In this document: one piece after another, positions 23,801 to 35,462 of the stretch
Numbering within the stretch: position 1 is the stretch's first letter
Layout of the letters: each line of letters starts with the position of its first letter
Assembly (NCBI GenBank): GCA_022702545.1
Contig: JAHRBC010000001.1
Span: 7,874,001 to 7,938,000, forward strand
Direction: 5' to 3'
Length of the DNA stretch: 64,000 nt
From: Phycomyces nitens
Taxonomy: Eukaryota > Mucoromycota > Mucoromycetes > Mucorales > Phycomycetaceae
Notes under the pieces: generated by a model
Told to the model about the DNA's origin: nothing
The model's input: the letters and a program-made list of their open reading frames with translations, nothing else
Databases searched by the model: none
Position numbers and translations under genes: made by a program

Positions 23801-23996
23801 AAACTTACGAGCCCTTTCTATGGTACTACAACTACCTCATTGCCTGATGAAAAGACATTCCATGCAACTTTTATGATTCGGGATCGATGACATTACCTTT
23901 CAACCACAATCTGCGGAGATAAAGTGCTCTAAAATCATAAAAAACAGTAGTTATGCTACCGTTTTTGGCACAGCTACCGGTCCTTCTGCCGTAGTG
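20821..23996 (+). mobile_element. CACTAC-ended element B (3176 bp)
   Basis: The ends are CACTACGGTGGAAAAAAC and ...CCTTCTGCCGTAGTG, flanked by a 3-bp duplication taa (20818-20820, 23997-23999). This gives the family a CACTA-type target duplication. The interior is nearly identical to A but has one copy of the 159-bp unit instead of three. Confidence 0.9.
22709..23586 (+). pseudogene. C-terminal CACTA transposase remnant (element B)
   Basis: It is colinear with 8125-9002 of element A, with the same intron. Extra stop codons (for example TGTGTGAAACAG and TACTGAAGAA regions, about 23013 and 23114) show this copy has decayed further than A and C. The last 100 residues remain open. Confidence 0.6.
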
Positions 23997-24574
23997 TAAG
24001 ATAGATGATAATCCTCATTTATTGAAAGAATTCAGAAGGGGTATTTATACTACTTTGTGGATAAACAATATTGAACAATTCTACTTAGATGATGTAAATT
24101 GTTATAAGAAAATGGGCTAAGAGACATCAGTGACTATCGTATAATGCTCGGTTAAAAGAAAATAAGAAGTGTCTTTAACAATTTTGGTAAAGGACAACCT
24201 TCAAGCAAAACTAAAGAGAAAAATGAAATAATGTAAAAAGGATTTTTAAACTAAATTGATGTTCTTTACTGAAAGTGTTAAGAACAGAGCAACAGAAAAA
24301 TGTAATAAAATAATTGACTAATTTTTAGTCGAAGAAAATAGTACTTGAGAAATTTGACTAAGTCAACATCCTCTTTAACAAAAATGGGATAGACAAGAAA
24401 ACAGGAGAAAAGGAAAAAGGGGTGAAATCATCACAATTGTTGGGCCGCCGTCGGAGTTACAATTACATTCCTGCCGGAAAGACCTCGAGTTCGGTACACG
24501 TCATGGGCCGGGAAGGGGTTCGGTCCGGGCAAGTGCAAAGAGCCGACAAAACCACAACGCAACGTGTCACACGA

Positions 24575-25255
24575 TGATGCGTGATGTGTTTGTATGGTTG
24601 TGTATGGTAACCGAACGGGCGACAAATAAAATATATAAAAGAAACAATGAAAGAACCAGTAAAAGACTAACGAAACTCAACAGAAATATCCCCAAAATGA
24701 CCGGGCAAAATATAACTGCTCTTCAGAGATCGAGAGCTTAAACTCAAAAGAATAAAATAACCGTAAAATTGATCATAAAACTCACTGATGATCTTTATTT
24801 CATTAGAAAAGAATGTCTTTTATAGACAAAGAAAATAACTAAAAGAATAACCGAAAAATGAAATAATAAAATAATAAAATGATGCCATCAAGGCCAAAGA
24901 AAAAATATAATAAAAAAAAATACTATAACATAGTAAAGAAAAGGGTAAGACAAAGAAGTAGGGGAAATAAACTAAAGAAGTACAGAATGGTGCAATCCTG
25001 CAAGAAAGTGAGAAAGGATTCACAAAGGAAATATAAAAGGAAAGAGTATAAAAAAGGAAATAATAAAATGTGATAAAATAAAAATAAAGAAAAATTGAAA
25101 AGAAAGAGAAATAAAGAAACTCGGGGATCGGCCATCCTTACTCGGCTCGGACTTCTTCTTTGGACTGGTCTGGCCTCCGACCCCTCCTAGGCCTGTTCCG
25201 GGCCCTTGGTCCGGCTTCATGGTCGAAACCGAACCTGCCCACAACACACGTGTCA
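24575..25255 (-). mobile_element. Solo LTR type X copy 2 (681 bp)
   Basis: It is complete from TGATGCGTGATGTG to CCACAACACACGTGTCA, with no internal gene. It is shorter and more diverged than the 752-bp X copies at 39502-40253 and 53961-61241. The minus strand carries TATAAAAGACATTC (about 24820). Confidence 0.82.
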
Positions 25256-25259
25256 ATGA

Positions 25260-26451
25260 TGACGCATGTTGAGTTTGTTGTGATGTGAAAACGAGTCAGA
25301 AAATATAATAAATTAAATACCACTCGTTGACAATAACGATGGTGTGATAGAGATAGACAATAATGGGGGTAGAAACCAAAATTTGACAGCAAGAAATGGA
25401 CAAGAGAAAGAAAAGGTGAAAATATGGATAGAGATATATAACTTCGCTCGGGACAGTTGAATATATTCTTGACAGCAATGGAAACAGGGAGGAAGAGATA
25501 TAATAGGAGAGGGGAACTAGATAATTTCACTCAGGACAATTACTAAAGTTGACAGCAAGGTACTGGGAAGATACAGATTTGGACGGAAAAGGGAATTGGA
25601 TGAAAAGAAAAATCAATCTTGGCACAGGTATGACTAGGAATTTCTATACAAGACAATTCACTAGTTCAGGGATGGAAATTAAGAGAGAGGTAACTGATAA
25701 TGTTTATTGATTGAAATTTTGGTCTCTTATATAGACTTCGTAAAATGTTACTTAGTGATAAATGGTGAATTGATTAATAATAAAATATAGGAATTGGGTG
25801 TGTGAATGAAAAATAGAACAGTATATGAGATAATGGATAAGGATAATAATGACTTTGGGGGGAGAGGTATGAGATGATAAGACAAAATAAGATATGATAG
25901 TATGAGAAAATGGGATATACAGTGAAGGTGATAATATAAAAATGGAGGACAAATATGATAAGACAAAATGAGATATGAAAATGTGCGAAGACAATGTAAA
26001 TATGAAGTATGAAGATATGGATAACAGTAATATGATAAAGTGAGCAGTGTGAGAGAAGGGACAGAGATATGAAGGGGTATGAATAAAATGAAGTGCCGAT
26101 GTGTGAGAGGGTGTAAAGAGGTAGATAACATGAAGAGAAAGATAAGTGCGCACAGACAGCAACGTGGGGAGAAGGGAAGGGAAGATAGATGACAAAAATA
26201 GTGTACAATGGATAAATATGGAAATGGATAAGAGGGGTTTGAAATGAGAGCGAGGGTGACAAATATGGAAAATCAAAGAAGTGCGGAGAAAAGGGAGATA
26301 TGAGAAATAAGGTGACTTGCAAATGGAGAAAGGTGACGTTGCCAAGTTGATCAGGATGCTACGTCACGCTTTCTAGCAGGGAAGACCTTGGAAAAGTCAC
26401 GTGAAATGGAGAGAAGTTGGCAAAGCTGGAAACTCTACAACACCCGTGTCA
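25260..26451 (-). mobile_element. Solo LTR type Y copy 2 (1192 bp)
   Basis: It is complete from TGACGCATGTTGAG to CTACAACACCCGTGTCA, and its length equals that of the reconstructed Y copy at 40257-48900. It holds the empty sites for E3 and for the right flank of CACTAC element A. It ends 10 bp before the tRNA-Ser 5' fragment. Long minus-strand ORFs (Ser/Phe/Tyr/His-rich) are low-complexity readings. Confidence 0.85.
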
Positions 26452-26460
26452 ACGACGTGA

Positions 26461-26476
26461 TGTCGCTTTGGCGGAG
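26461..26476 (+). repeat. tRNA-Ser 5' fragment, left target duplication of the LINE
   Basis: The 16-bp sequence TGTCGCTTTGGCGGAG is identical to 31202-31217, that is, one upstream base plus the first 15 nt of tRNA-Ser. It marks where the original tRNA gene began before the LINE inserted. Confidence 0.88.
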
Positions 26477-26770
26477 GTTAAAGATTATGTTTTATTGAGA
26501 GATATAGTGCTGGCAGTCTATAGACCATATAGCATCTCGAGAACTACTGGAAGGGAAGCAAAAAAGTCTCTTGGGCACAAGGAAGACAAAAAAAGTAGAG
26601 AAAAATGGAGTGAGCTAACAGTACTAAGATGAAAGCTGAGCCCTACTCTCCACTTCGCAGCTGTGAAATAGTTGTAACAGTGGAAGGGAGGAGATAGGAG
26701 AACAGACAGACAACTTTTCCTGCGCGAAAAGAACTAGAAAAAGATAAAATAAAATAAAATAAAAAAAATG

Positions 26771-29700
26771 CTAAGCAGCATGCCACAAAGCACCATGGTT
26801 CTTCTCGTGGGAGTACTCCCCATCAGGGTTGCACAATTGATCGATGTGCCAGAGAATGGTGAGCAATGGCACCCAGTATGGCGGACATGGGGCCGAGGAA
26901 GAGGAAGGGAGGGAGGAGATGGCAAAATCAATGGGATGATTCGCAGGAGAGGGAGGGATTGGGAGGGAAGCAAGGAGTTCTGATGGGATCCTAGGGCAGA
27001 TGGCGAGATGACGGCGAGAGGTGTGGTCTGTCTCACATGCACATGAACGAGGGTTTCCGGGTAGCCAACCCATTCGCCAACGAACAAGGCGACCACGTTC
27101 TACTCGGGAAGCAGGGAGGAACAGGATTGGGTCAACCCCAAGGTCAGGGCGACATGCTTGGATCAAGACTTGGGTGGTGTTGGAGAGGAAGGTGGCGAAA
27201 AGGGACACTCGACGGGAGTCAAGGTATTTTTGTACGGCGTTGATGCTACGTACGTTGAGGGAAACTGGCATATTGAGAAGGAATGGATGGTTGCTCAGCG
27301 GGACAAGGGAGGAATGGGAACGGTGGTGTTGGTGGAGGAGAGAAAGGAGACAGCGGGAAGGAAGGGTACGGGCCCGAAGGCAGAACTTGGTAACAAGGAT
27401 ATCCTTGCGGAATCTCATGCTGGGTATATTACAGATGTGCTTCAACACAATAGTGGAGGACGTGGCATGCCCCCCAACTATCATGCGAAGACACTTATCT
27501 TGTATCAGTTCCAAGGCCTTGAAATCCTTTTCTAGGAGTGGGGCAATGGCCAGGCCATACTCGAACTTGGGACGGATGAACGTTCGGTATAACCGAGAGC
27601 TCAAGAGCAGAGAGAAACCAGAACGGCAGGCACCAACGGCGTGCATTGTGGCCATGGCAGCAAGGGTACCAGCTCGACGATGGGTTACAATGGAGGGGGA
27701 ATGAATTCCCTTACTCCGGAACGGCATGCCAAGGTAGATAAACTCATCCACTGCAGGGAGTAACTCACCATACAGGGAGAGGGAGGGAGGAGAGTGGGAG
27801 CGGGAGTTTTGGTACACAAATGCACATTTGGATGGACTCCAACGGTAACCGAGTTCCAGAGAGTGGGCTGCGGCCAGATCCAACATTTTCTGAACGTCAG
27901 GAACGGAACCAAAAATGGCAACGTCGTCAGCAAAGAGAAGAGAGTTAATCGGCGTGGGAGAGGTGGAATCGCCAAAGTCATCCACACCTGAAGGATCCAA
28001 AAGGGCGCGATAGGAATCCAACGAGGAGGGAGAGGACGATGGGACATGGGCGGCGGATGTAGACAGAGCAACTGTGCGAAGGAGAGGCGGCAGGGAGTTG
28101 ATGTAGATAGAGTATAAGTGGGGACTGAGGACTGAGCCTTGCAGTACACCTGTGGAAGGAGAGAAGGAATGGGAGGAGAAGTTGCCAAGAAGGACAGAGA
28201 TGGAGACATCGTCAAACATGTTGACAAGGAGGCCAACGAGGGCAGGGGGAGTTTGACGGCGGACAAGAGCATCCCAAATGACACGTCGGTCTACGGTGTC
28301 ATAAGCTGCCTTGATGTCAAGGAAGGCGACTACAGGGTAGCGGTTGTGGCGGCGGTAGTGGGCTTTGACAAGGTCATGCAAGCAGAGGGCCTGGTCCAGT
28401 GCTCCACGTCGGGGGCGAAATCCACCTTGTGCTACGTCCAAGGGAGGAGAGAACTTGGTGAGATCAGGCGCAATACACATCTCAAGTAATTTCCGAAGAA
28501 CAGAAGTGAGAGAGATTGGCCGATAATTGGCAGCGTCGTTTGGGTTACCCTTCTTGAAGATTGGGAAAACTTGGGCTTGGCGCCAGAGAGAGGGGACATA
28601 AGACCACTGCCAACACAGAGTGAAGAGCAGGGCAAGGAGAGGAGAGAGTTTGGACCGAACGGGCTTAAGCATTTCTGCACGGATATGGTCAGGGACCCGG
28701 CGCCTTGCGGCTAGGCATAAATCGCATGTATTCTTCCACCACTGACGAATCAAATGGGGAGTCAACAGCGGCGAAAGGCAGGTGAGGAGAGGTTGATGGA
28801 GGAGGAGGAGGGCGGGAGGAAGGAAGGATGTGGCCACTATACACCGAAGCAAGGTGGTTGCACATGATGGTTGCTGCAGCAGCTGGGCCATCGTCATGTT
28901 AGAAGACATGTTTGGGTTGTCGACGCCTTTTGATCTGTTTGATCTTGGAAGTGGCCTTGGCAAAGTCACGTTCCAGAGACCTACAGAAGGCGTGCCAGGA
29001 TTGACGTTTTGCTGTCTGGACTTGTTGACGGAACTCCTGATGTGCATGTTGGTGCCGGCTCCACCAATTGATCTTGTCAATGCCACAAGCACGACGCCAT
29101 TGCTTGTAACAACCATCACGATGGTCGGCTGCCGCTTGAAGGGCAGGGGTCCAGAATTTCTTCCATTTGGATGGGCGGTGAGGGCGGGTACCTATTGAAC
29201 TACTAAGAGAATCATAAATGAGTGTGTTGAAATCGTTAGTAAGGGCATCAATGGGGGGAGGAGAGGAGGGCGGGTTTTGTACAATGTCTTGCAAGGTGTT
29301 GAGGAGGGGTGTGGCGTTGAGGATGAGGGAATCGGTGTAGAGTTGAAGGACGTCTGGTTCCTTGAGGCGTGAGAGGTTCCAGAGTCGGCGGAGAGGGGGT
29401 GGAGATGGAGGGGAAGGGTCAAGGTCATAGGTGAAGGAAAGTGAAAGAAGTCGGTGGTCAGAGCCTAGGGAGAGTTCGGTTTGAATGTGGAGAGAGAGAT
29501 TGGCGAAATTGGTGTTGGTGATGAATAGGTCAATGATACTGCTAATTTCGACTTCACGGCGAAAGGAAATGTAGGTGGGGGTGCAAGGAGAGAGTGAGCC
29601 ATTAAGGACAGTGAGGGATCTTTCTTCTAGCCATGCACTAAGTGCTAGGCCGCGAGAATTTGTGGCATAATCTCCAGTGATGGAACCCAAACGGGCATTG

Positions 29701-30099
29701 AAGTCCCCACAAAGGAGGGTGTCTTCAGTCAAAGGAATGTCAGAGAGAACAGAAAGGGCATCGGCAGTGGACATAGAGGGGGAGGTAAACACAAACCAAT
29801 CGAAGGGTGCCAATCTTGACGGCGAGGGCATAGTTGTTGGGCATAGGGATTTGGGTGACGGTGTAAGGACAGGAAGGGGAGACTAACAATGAAACTCCCA
29901 TTGACCCACGGTATGTCCCAGCAACAGGGGGTCCGTACAAATGAAATTGGGACCATGATGTGAGAATACGCGCAGGTGACAGGAGCCATGTTTCTGTGAT
30001 GAAGAGCATATGGAGGGACTGACAGTGGTTGAGCACGTCGTTTATGGCACGGGGTTGAAGCCCATTGGCGTTCCATAATCCTATAGAAAGCTCACTCAT
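26771..30099 (-). pseudogene. LINE ORF2: AP-type endonuclease, reverse transcriptase, C-terminal zinc motif
   Basis: The start ATG at 30099 overlaps the ORF1 stop as ATGA. The endonuclease domain (SIGLWNANGLQ, ITETWL, GDFNARLG, SDHRLLSLSF) is followed by the reverse transcriptase (FPIFKKGNPNDAANYRPISL, LDIKAAYDTVDRR, QGSVLSPHL, FADDVAIFG) and a C-terminal C-x-C...H...C motif (CACETDHTSRRHLAICP). Three lesions are visible: a frame change in a C-tract near 29785, an in-frame TAA at 28899-28901, and an extra base near 28691 (within KAPGPDHIRAEML). The catalytic motifs themselves are intact. The domain order fits APE-type LINEs; I cannot place the clade by eye. Confidence 0.85.
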
Positions 30100-30977
30100 T
30101 CTTCCATGAGGCTGCTTGGATCGAGAGTGCGCTTTCTCTTAAACAGTTGTTCAGCATCCCCACCAAGAGCAGAACGGGGAGGCACCTCATCAGAGCTAAT
30201 CCACCCTTCTTCAACAAAGAAGTGGGCAACTGGGAGGGCAACATGGGGGCGGAGGAACTTGAGGGTCTGGAGACAACGCGCATTCTGTACTTGAATGGCA
30301 GTATTTGCCCGCTCGTCCAGAGGGAGATCGTGGTACTTGGGGTCTGCCAAGTGTTGTGGGTCAACGGGATCAAAGTCACCAATGATCTCCACCTTGGCTC
30401 TATTGAGTTGTGCCTCAAATTCGTCAACGAACTGGAGGTGGACCAGTATGCCAACAACTCCACGAGCAGGGAAATTAATGTCCAACAGACGAGCAGTGTC
30501 AATACCAAGGGTGCGGAGGGAGCTACGCACTTCCCTGTGGGTAAGGCGACGGGAGCGAGGAATATAAACGTATTTATATCCAAGGGGGCCAGAGGCCGCA
30601 GTGAAAATACGCTGAGAAGCAGCAACTCGGCGTGGGGAAGGACCCTTACGGGCAGGAGGGGGGCGGTTGACGCTGGCCTTGGCAGCCCAAGTGGAGGCTT
30701 CCAATCCTGGTTCCTGGGAACTGGGATTTGGGGCGGGGTCGGAGGTTGAAACATTTGGGCTATTGCCCAGGGGAAGGGAGGTTTGAGAGGTCGTAGCCTG
30801 CTCAAGACGTTTTCGGGTGTCCGCCAATTCTGCTTGGAGGCGGTTGTTCTCGGCTTCAAGAGCCTTCACTTGGACAGCAAGCTTCTCAGTGTTGTCAAGG
30901 CGGGTCAACATGGAGGCCAAAAAAGACATGAGCTCATTTGATGCGCCTGGGATTGGGGGCATCATTGAAGATGACAT
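30096..30977 (-). CDS. LINE ORF1 protein (293 aa)
   Basis: It has an N-terminal coiled coil (MLTRLDNTEKLAVQVKALEA and beyond) followed by a Pro/Ser-rich linker, then a conserved globular C-terminal half (YVYIPRSRRLTHREVRSSL, GVVGILVHLQ, VALPVAHFFVEEGW). It is probably the RNA-binding ORF1 chaperone of the LINE. The frame is intact, unlike ORF2. Its TGA (30098-30096) overlaps the ORF2 ATG by ATGA. A second, broken copy is at 48981-50001. Confidence 0.82.
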   Translation of the reverse strand: MSSSMMPPIPGASNELMSFLASMLTRLDNTEKLAVQVKALEAENNRLQAELADTRKRLEQATTSQTSLPLGNSPNVSTSDPAPNPSSQEPGLEASTWAAKASVNRPPPARKGPSPRRVAASQRIFTAASGPLGYKYVYIPRSRRLTHREVRSSLRTLGIDTARLLDINFPARGVVGILVHLQFVDEFEAQLNRAKVEIIGDFDPVDPQHLADPKYHDLPLDERANTAIQVQNARCLQTLKFLRPHVALPVAHFFVEEGWISSDEVPPRSALGGDAEQLFKRKRTLDPSSLMEE

Positions 30978-31202
30978 CGGGAATCGGGAAAAATAAATGT
31001 CGTTCGTTTGGGCTGAAACTTGGACAGTGGGTGCTTGGACTGGTAAGCTTAATGGAAAACTTGCTACGGAGGCGGGATGGGGCGTGGTAGGCGATGGATG
31101 CGTAGTTGTTGGCAGTGTTGGTTAGGATGGATGGAAAGTTCGGTAAAATTACTATAAAAGGAAATTTTTTGGAGTAAAAAAATCCTTAAGCGAAAGAGCC
31201 GT

Positions 31203-31283
31203 GTCGCTTTGGCGGAGTGGTTAACGCGGTGCCCTGCTAAGGCATTGTCCTTTGGACGCGCAGGTTCGAATCCTGCAGGCGAC
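31203..31283 (+). tRNA. tRNA-Ser(GCT)
   Basis: This 81-nt gene has a GTCGCTT/AGGCGAC acceptor stem, anticodon loop CTGCTAA (anticodon GCT), a long variable arm and a B box GGTTCGAATCC, followed by a T-run terminator (31285). Its first 15 nt are the right copy of the LINE target duplication. The gene is therefore complete, but its upstream flank is now LINE sequence. Confidence 0.95.
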
Positions 31284-31303
31284 GTTTTTGACAATTATTT
31301 TTT

Positions 31304-31621
31304 TGTCGTTCCTGATCTAGGCTATCTTCCAATTCACTGTAAATGTAGTCAAATTGGTCAAGCTTTAATACACAGGAGTATTCAAAATAAGAGAGAGGAT
31401 AAAAGATAATTTTTATTGTTTTGAATTTGGATATCTTATATAGTTTTCTAAATGATTATTCATCTTTGACTACACTGAAGAGGTGTCTAATGTTCTTACA
31501 AAATTATTATAAATGGATTACAAATTTCTGTAATTACAAACAAATGAATAATCATTTCAAATCATGCCTCATTTGTAAAGACAAGTCACTAGAGCTTGTT
31601 TCACCAAAATTAGGCACGACA
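31304..31621 (-). mobile_element. Small LTR, type O copy 1 (about 318 bp)
   Basis: It begins TGTCGTTCCTGATC 20 bp after tRNA-Ser and ends ...TTAGGCACGACA. The minus strand has a TATATAAG-type box (about 31435) and an AATAAAAATTA stretch (about 31411). There is no internal gene, so it is probably a solo LTR. Confidence 0.7.
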
Positions 31622-32152
31622 TTGTCGTTTTGGATCTGGGTTGTTCTTCCAATGCTATAATGCAGCCAATATTGTGTCAAGTCTTGACTGGGTGTATCTT
31701 GCTAATGCTTGACTTAGATAAGTTTTGCAATAGATCACCACCAACTAGGACGTTTAGGATAAATAGGAATATAGAGAATTGAATGCTTTTTATTGTTATA
31801 AATCGTTGTAGTATTTATACAGATTTTATAAGTGAAACTATCTAAACTAATTACTCTTTACTCAAGACACATTGGTTATCTCTTTATGAGAGGTGATGAG
31901 AATATGTCTTGGTTTTACAAAAAGGGGAACCAATCAGTATAACATTGAGGACATATGTTAAAAGCATTACCGATTGGGTACGCACTGGAAAAACTCCTAA
32001 ATTTAGCATTGTATCAATGTGGCAAAAGGGTAGTGGAAATATAGAGCTTTTTTTCATCTCAGATATTTTTTTTACTTCAAATAAAAAGTGTAATTCTAAT
32101 CCATCCTATTGGTTCGGGCAAAAGATTAAAAAACAATAGCTTTTTTTTCATC

Positions 32153-32224
32153 TATAAAATGACAGCAAATTAAAATATGTAGCACTTGTTTCCTTTTTTA
32201 TCTCACAATCGAATCATATAAACA
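32153..32224 (+). promoter_or_regulatory. Transposase core promoter, E2
   Basis: TATAAAATGA at 32153 lies 72 bp before the ATG. It is followed by the conserved GTAGCACTTGTTTCC motif. Spacing and sequence are the same in E5 (63021), and the ACACTTGTTTCC motif recurs in E1 at about 10678. Confidence 0.6.
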
Positions 32225-35200
32225 ATGTCTTCTATTTCCACTCTTAACAACACTGCCTGTTACTGCAACAAATGCAACAACAACCAGCAAGGATTCTCTA
32301 TTGTATCCAAGCGCACTTCCCAGCGTCATGCCAAGAGAGCAAGATTTGAAGAAGTCTTGGATTTTGAAAACAGTATGTTATTTTCAATATTAATTTTATC
32401 TTTGCTGCGCAATAATAACCATTAGCCTTTAATTGAACTCAGGCACACAAAGTGCCGTGATGGACGTTGATGTTGAGGGTAAAAAATATTTATTTGAACA
32501 CCAGTACAGGGCAATAAACTAATGTATTCTATATTTGTAGCAATCCCGACCTCTCAATCCAAATCCATGGAAACGGATGGTCAGGTCGGCCTACCATTTT
32601 TGGATTCCGTCCCGATGTCTGACAATGATTCAGTTGACAATGAGGTCAATGGCGATGACGCTGAAATCACCGATGACTCTGACAATGACAGTGATGATGA
32701 ACCCAATGTTGAAGAGATCAAGGTCGAGGAGTTTGATAGTGAAGGTCAGTATTGAATATCTACAATACAAAAGCAAGCAAAGATTGAGTATTAATAATTT
32801 TCCTTTTTAAATAATAGACCCTTTTGCTACTCCTGGTATGCCCGAAAACCCAGTGCACAGGGCAATTGCCATTTTCGTTGTTCTGTTTGCATCCCGTTAT
32901 GTGGTCGATAAGGGTGCTGTTGTCTTGATTGAGTTCATCAACAAACTCTTGATGATTTATGGACAGGACTTCCAATTGCCTTCAAGCCTTTCTGGTCTCC
33001 AAAGCATGACAGGTTTCACTGCCTTGACCAAGGGTGTAAAGAGATTCGTTGTGTGCCAGGATTGCCACATGGTTTATGAGGAAGCTGGGTCTGCTCCCCT
33101 TCAGTGCAGTTCCGCCAAGCTCAGTTCCGTTTCTCCATGTGGTTGACAATTGATGAAGCAATCATCATCTGGTGCTTTAGTCCCCAAACGTCAATACAGC
33201 TACCAGTCCGTCAAGCAGGCGTTGAGAGTCCTTTTCCTCCGCCCGGATTTCGAAAGCAAGATCAGACAATGGAACCAGGAGTTGAAGATTGTTGATACCA
33301 TGTGCGACGTTTACGATGGTGCAATGTGGAAGGGGTTGAAGGACAAGAACAGCGTTCCCTTTGTTGAAGACTCTCGATCACTCATGTTGACTCTCAACAT
33401 TGATTGGTTTCAGCCATTCAATGGTATCAGTCATTCCTCTGGAGCCATTTACCTGGCAATCAACAATTTGCCTCGAGAGGATAGGTTCAAGGCAGAAAAC
33501 GTGATTCTTGTTGGTCTGATGCCTGGGCCAAAGGAACCAAGATCAGAGGAGATTAACAACTACCTCAAGCCTTTGGTCGACGAGTTGGAGCAGCTGTATG
33601 TTGGAATGTCTATTCCAAGTTATGAACACCCCACTGGAGTAACTGTCCATGCTGCGCTCTTAATGGTTGCATGTGATATCCCTGCCGCCAGAAAAACCAG
33701 TAGATTCACGTCCCACAACAGTACGCATGCATGCTACAAATGCAGCCGTAGTTTCTCTCGCTTGGAAGGCACAAGCCATGTAGACTTTCATGGGTTCGAG
33801 TTTGCCAAGTGGAGGCTTGCAAATGGTGCTGAAAACCGGGTGCATGCTGAGGAGTGGAAGAGTGCAAGTACGCTCTCAGAAAGGCATCAGCTGGAGGTCG
33901 AAAATGGTGTTCAATGGTCGCAGTTGCATTGCCTTGGATACTTTGATCTAGTACGTGGAACGATCATTGATCCCATGCACAACATATTCCTGGGAACGGC
34001 AAAGAGGATGGTCGAGACGTTGACTGCCAGTGGTCTGATCACAGACAACAATATTCGTGAGATGCAGATGGTGGCAGAGACCATGGTGTTGCCTGCAGAT
34101 TACGCAGTGTTGAAGACGAAGATTGGGAAGGGATTTCCCCATATGAAGGCCGACGAGTGGAAATCCTGGGTGCTCATTTACTCCCCTGCTCTGTTGAAGA
34201 CTGTTCTCCCTGCTGCCAAGTTCCAGAATTGGATCAGCTTTGTCGACGCCTGCCGGCTCCTTACCAAGCCAACCATCACTTTTGACGAACTTGATGAAGC
34301 CCATAGTCACCTGGAAAAATTTGGTCAAGCCTGCGAACAACAATACCCACACACTGTCCTCACCTGCAATATGCACCTACACCTCCATCTTCGCAAGACC
34401 ATTCGTGATTTTGGACCAGTGTACGGCTATTGGCTCTTTGGGTTTGAGAGATACAATGGGTTGTTGAAGAATATCGAGACAAACAGAAGAGACGGGTTCG
34501 AGTCAACGTTTATGAAAACATTTGTCCAGAATTTGTACAAGGAGGACTATACAAATGCCATCCTCAAGTCTTCGATATCAGCTCCTTTCCTCCCACTCAT
34601 TGCCAAGCTCTCTTCGTCCTTTGCCACCTTGTCTCCACCTGCACCTGCACCTGCACCTGCACCAACACGACGCCCATTCCGAATTCAAAATTTTGTGGAT
34701 GCATCCCAAGATTCCGAATTCCCGATCAAGGGTAATGAGCCTCTTCCACCCTCTGCGTTTCCTCTGTTGCAAAAGTCTGCCACAAAAATGAGTGATGTTG
34801 ACTATCCTCAATTGTTGGCTTACTATGTGGATACGTATGACATTGACACCCTCCAGCATTATCAACATGCCACTTCTTCTTCGTTGTTTGTTGACAATCA
34901 GATCATAAAGCTAAAATCGATAAATCTCCTTGGCCAAGTATATCGTGGGCACAATGGCTCTGGAAATAGTGGATCTCATGTCCAAGCTTTGTTTGGCAAC
35001 AGCACTGGTGAGAACCAGACCGCATATACTGGCGAAATACAGTATATTTTTGTCCACCAGTTCACGCCACCTCTCTCTGCCTCTGTTCATCTAAATCGCC
35101 ATGCTCATCAAAGCCAGCATGTTTTTGCCTTTGTCAGATGGTATGATGTGTCCTATGATCGTTCGCGTGAGGATGAAGGTGTTGACATCTGTTTGCCCAG

Positions 35201-35336
35201 CTTTTCTCCTGCTACCCATGAGTGCATCTTGCCAGTCCATCGCCTTCTCTTGGAAGTTGTGACTGCCACGCACACAAGCCGAAATGGTATAAAGAGGATG
35301 CTGGTCATCCCTTTGCCAAAGAAACTTTACATATAA
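32225..35336 (+). pseudogene. tnp2-type CACTA transposase of E2, one nonsense codon
   Basis: The exons are 32225-32372, 32443-32478, 32541-32744 and 32818-35336, giving about 968 codons. Exon 1 encodes the CYCNKC...SQRHAKRAR head. Exon 3 is an Asp/Glu-rich linker. Exon 4 is the tnp2-like core (VCQDCHMVY, LNIDWFQPF, ACDIPAARK, CYKCSRSF, IIDPMHNIFLGT), an (Ala-Pro)n hinge near 34640, and the C-terminal domain ending RMLVIPLPKKLYI. A single TGA at 33144-33146 replaces a cysteine that E1 and E5 keep (CGC.LMK) and that probably belongs to the zinc site. Everything else is open, so loss of function is recent. Confidence 0.87.
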
Positions 35337-35462
35337 TAAATAAATAAATATCTTTTCTCTTTCATAAAAAAAACAAACAGAAATAGCATTGTCTTTATAA
35401 ATGTTGTCAAAACGTAACGCGTGTCAAAAAAAATAGATGGATAGATAAAAAAAAATATTTTA

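Larger units (their letters stand above)
20412..24569 (-). mobile_element. LTR type W copy 2, interrupted by CACTAC element B
   Basis: It starts TGACGCGTGTGGTGC and ends CGCAACGTGTCA. About 976 bp remain once element B and one 3-bp duplication are removed. It is diverged from W1 but of similar length and ends. Confidence 0.75.
26477..31201 (-). mobile_element. LINE-type retrotransposon inserted in tRNA-Ser (4725 bp)
   Basis: The element is flanked by the perfect 16-bp duplication at 26461-26476 and 31202-31217. On the minus strand the 5' end begins near CGGCTCTTTCGCTT, followed by about 225 bp of leader, ORF1, ORF2 and about 290 bp of 3' sequence ending AATAAAACATAATCTTTAAC without a poly(A) tail. 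The 5' leader is also present at 48901, which supports this as the true 5' end. Confidence 0.88.

Noticed and set aside
5553..26451. Array elements as TIR DNA transposons rather than LTRs
   Set aside because: The inverted ends are only 7-9 bp and start TG/end CA. A TATA and AATAAA pair lies inside, and one member flanks a Ty3 gag-pol, so LTR identity fits better. I could not confirm target duplications for every member.
26461..26476. Independent tRNA pseudogene
   Set aside because: Its identity with 31202-31217 and position on either side of the LINE make a target duplication the simpler reading.
27021..30749. Plus-strand ORFs of up to 227 residues
   Set aside because: They are antisense shadows of the GC-richer LINE ORF1 and ORF2; the minus strand has clear endonuclease and RT motifs.
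34636..34665. CACCTG minisatellite in the E2 transposase
   Set aside because: It encodes the Ala-Pro hinge also present in E1, so it is part of the coding sequence rather than a separate repeat feature.
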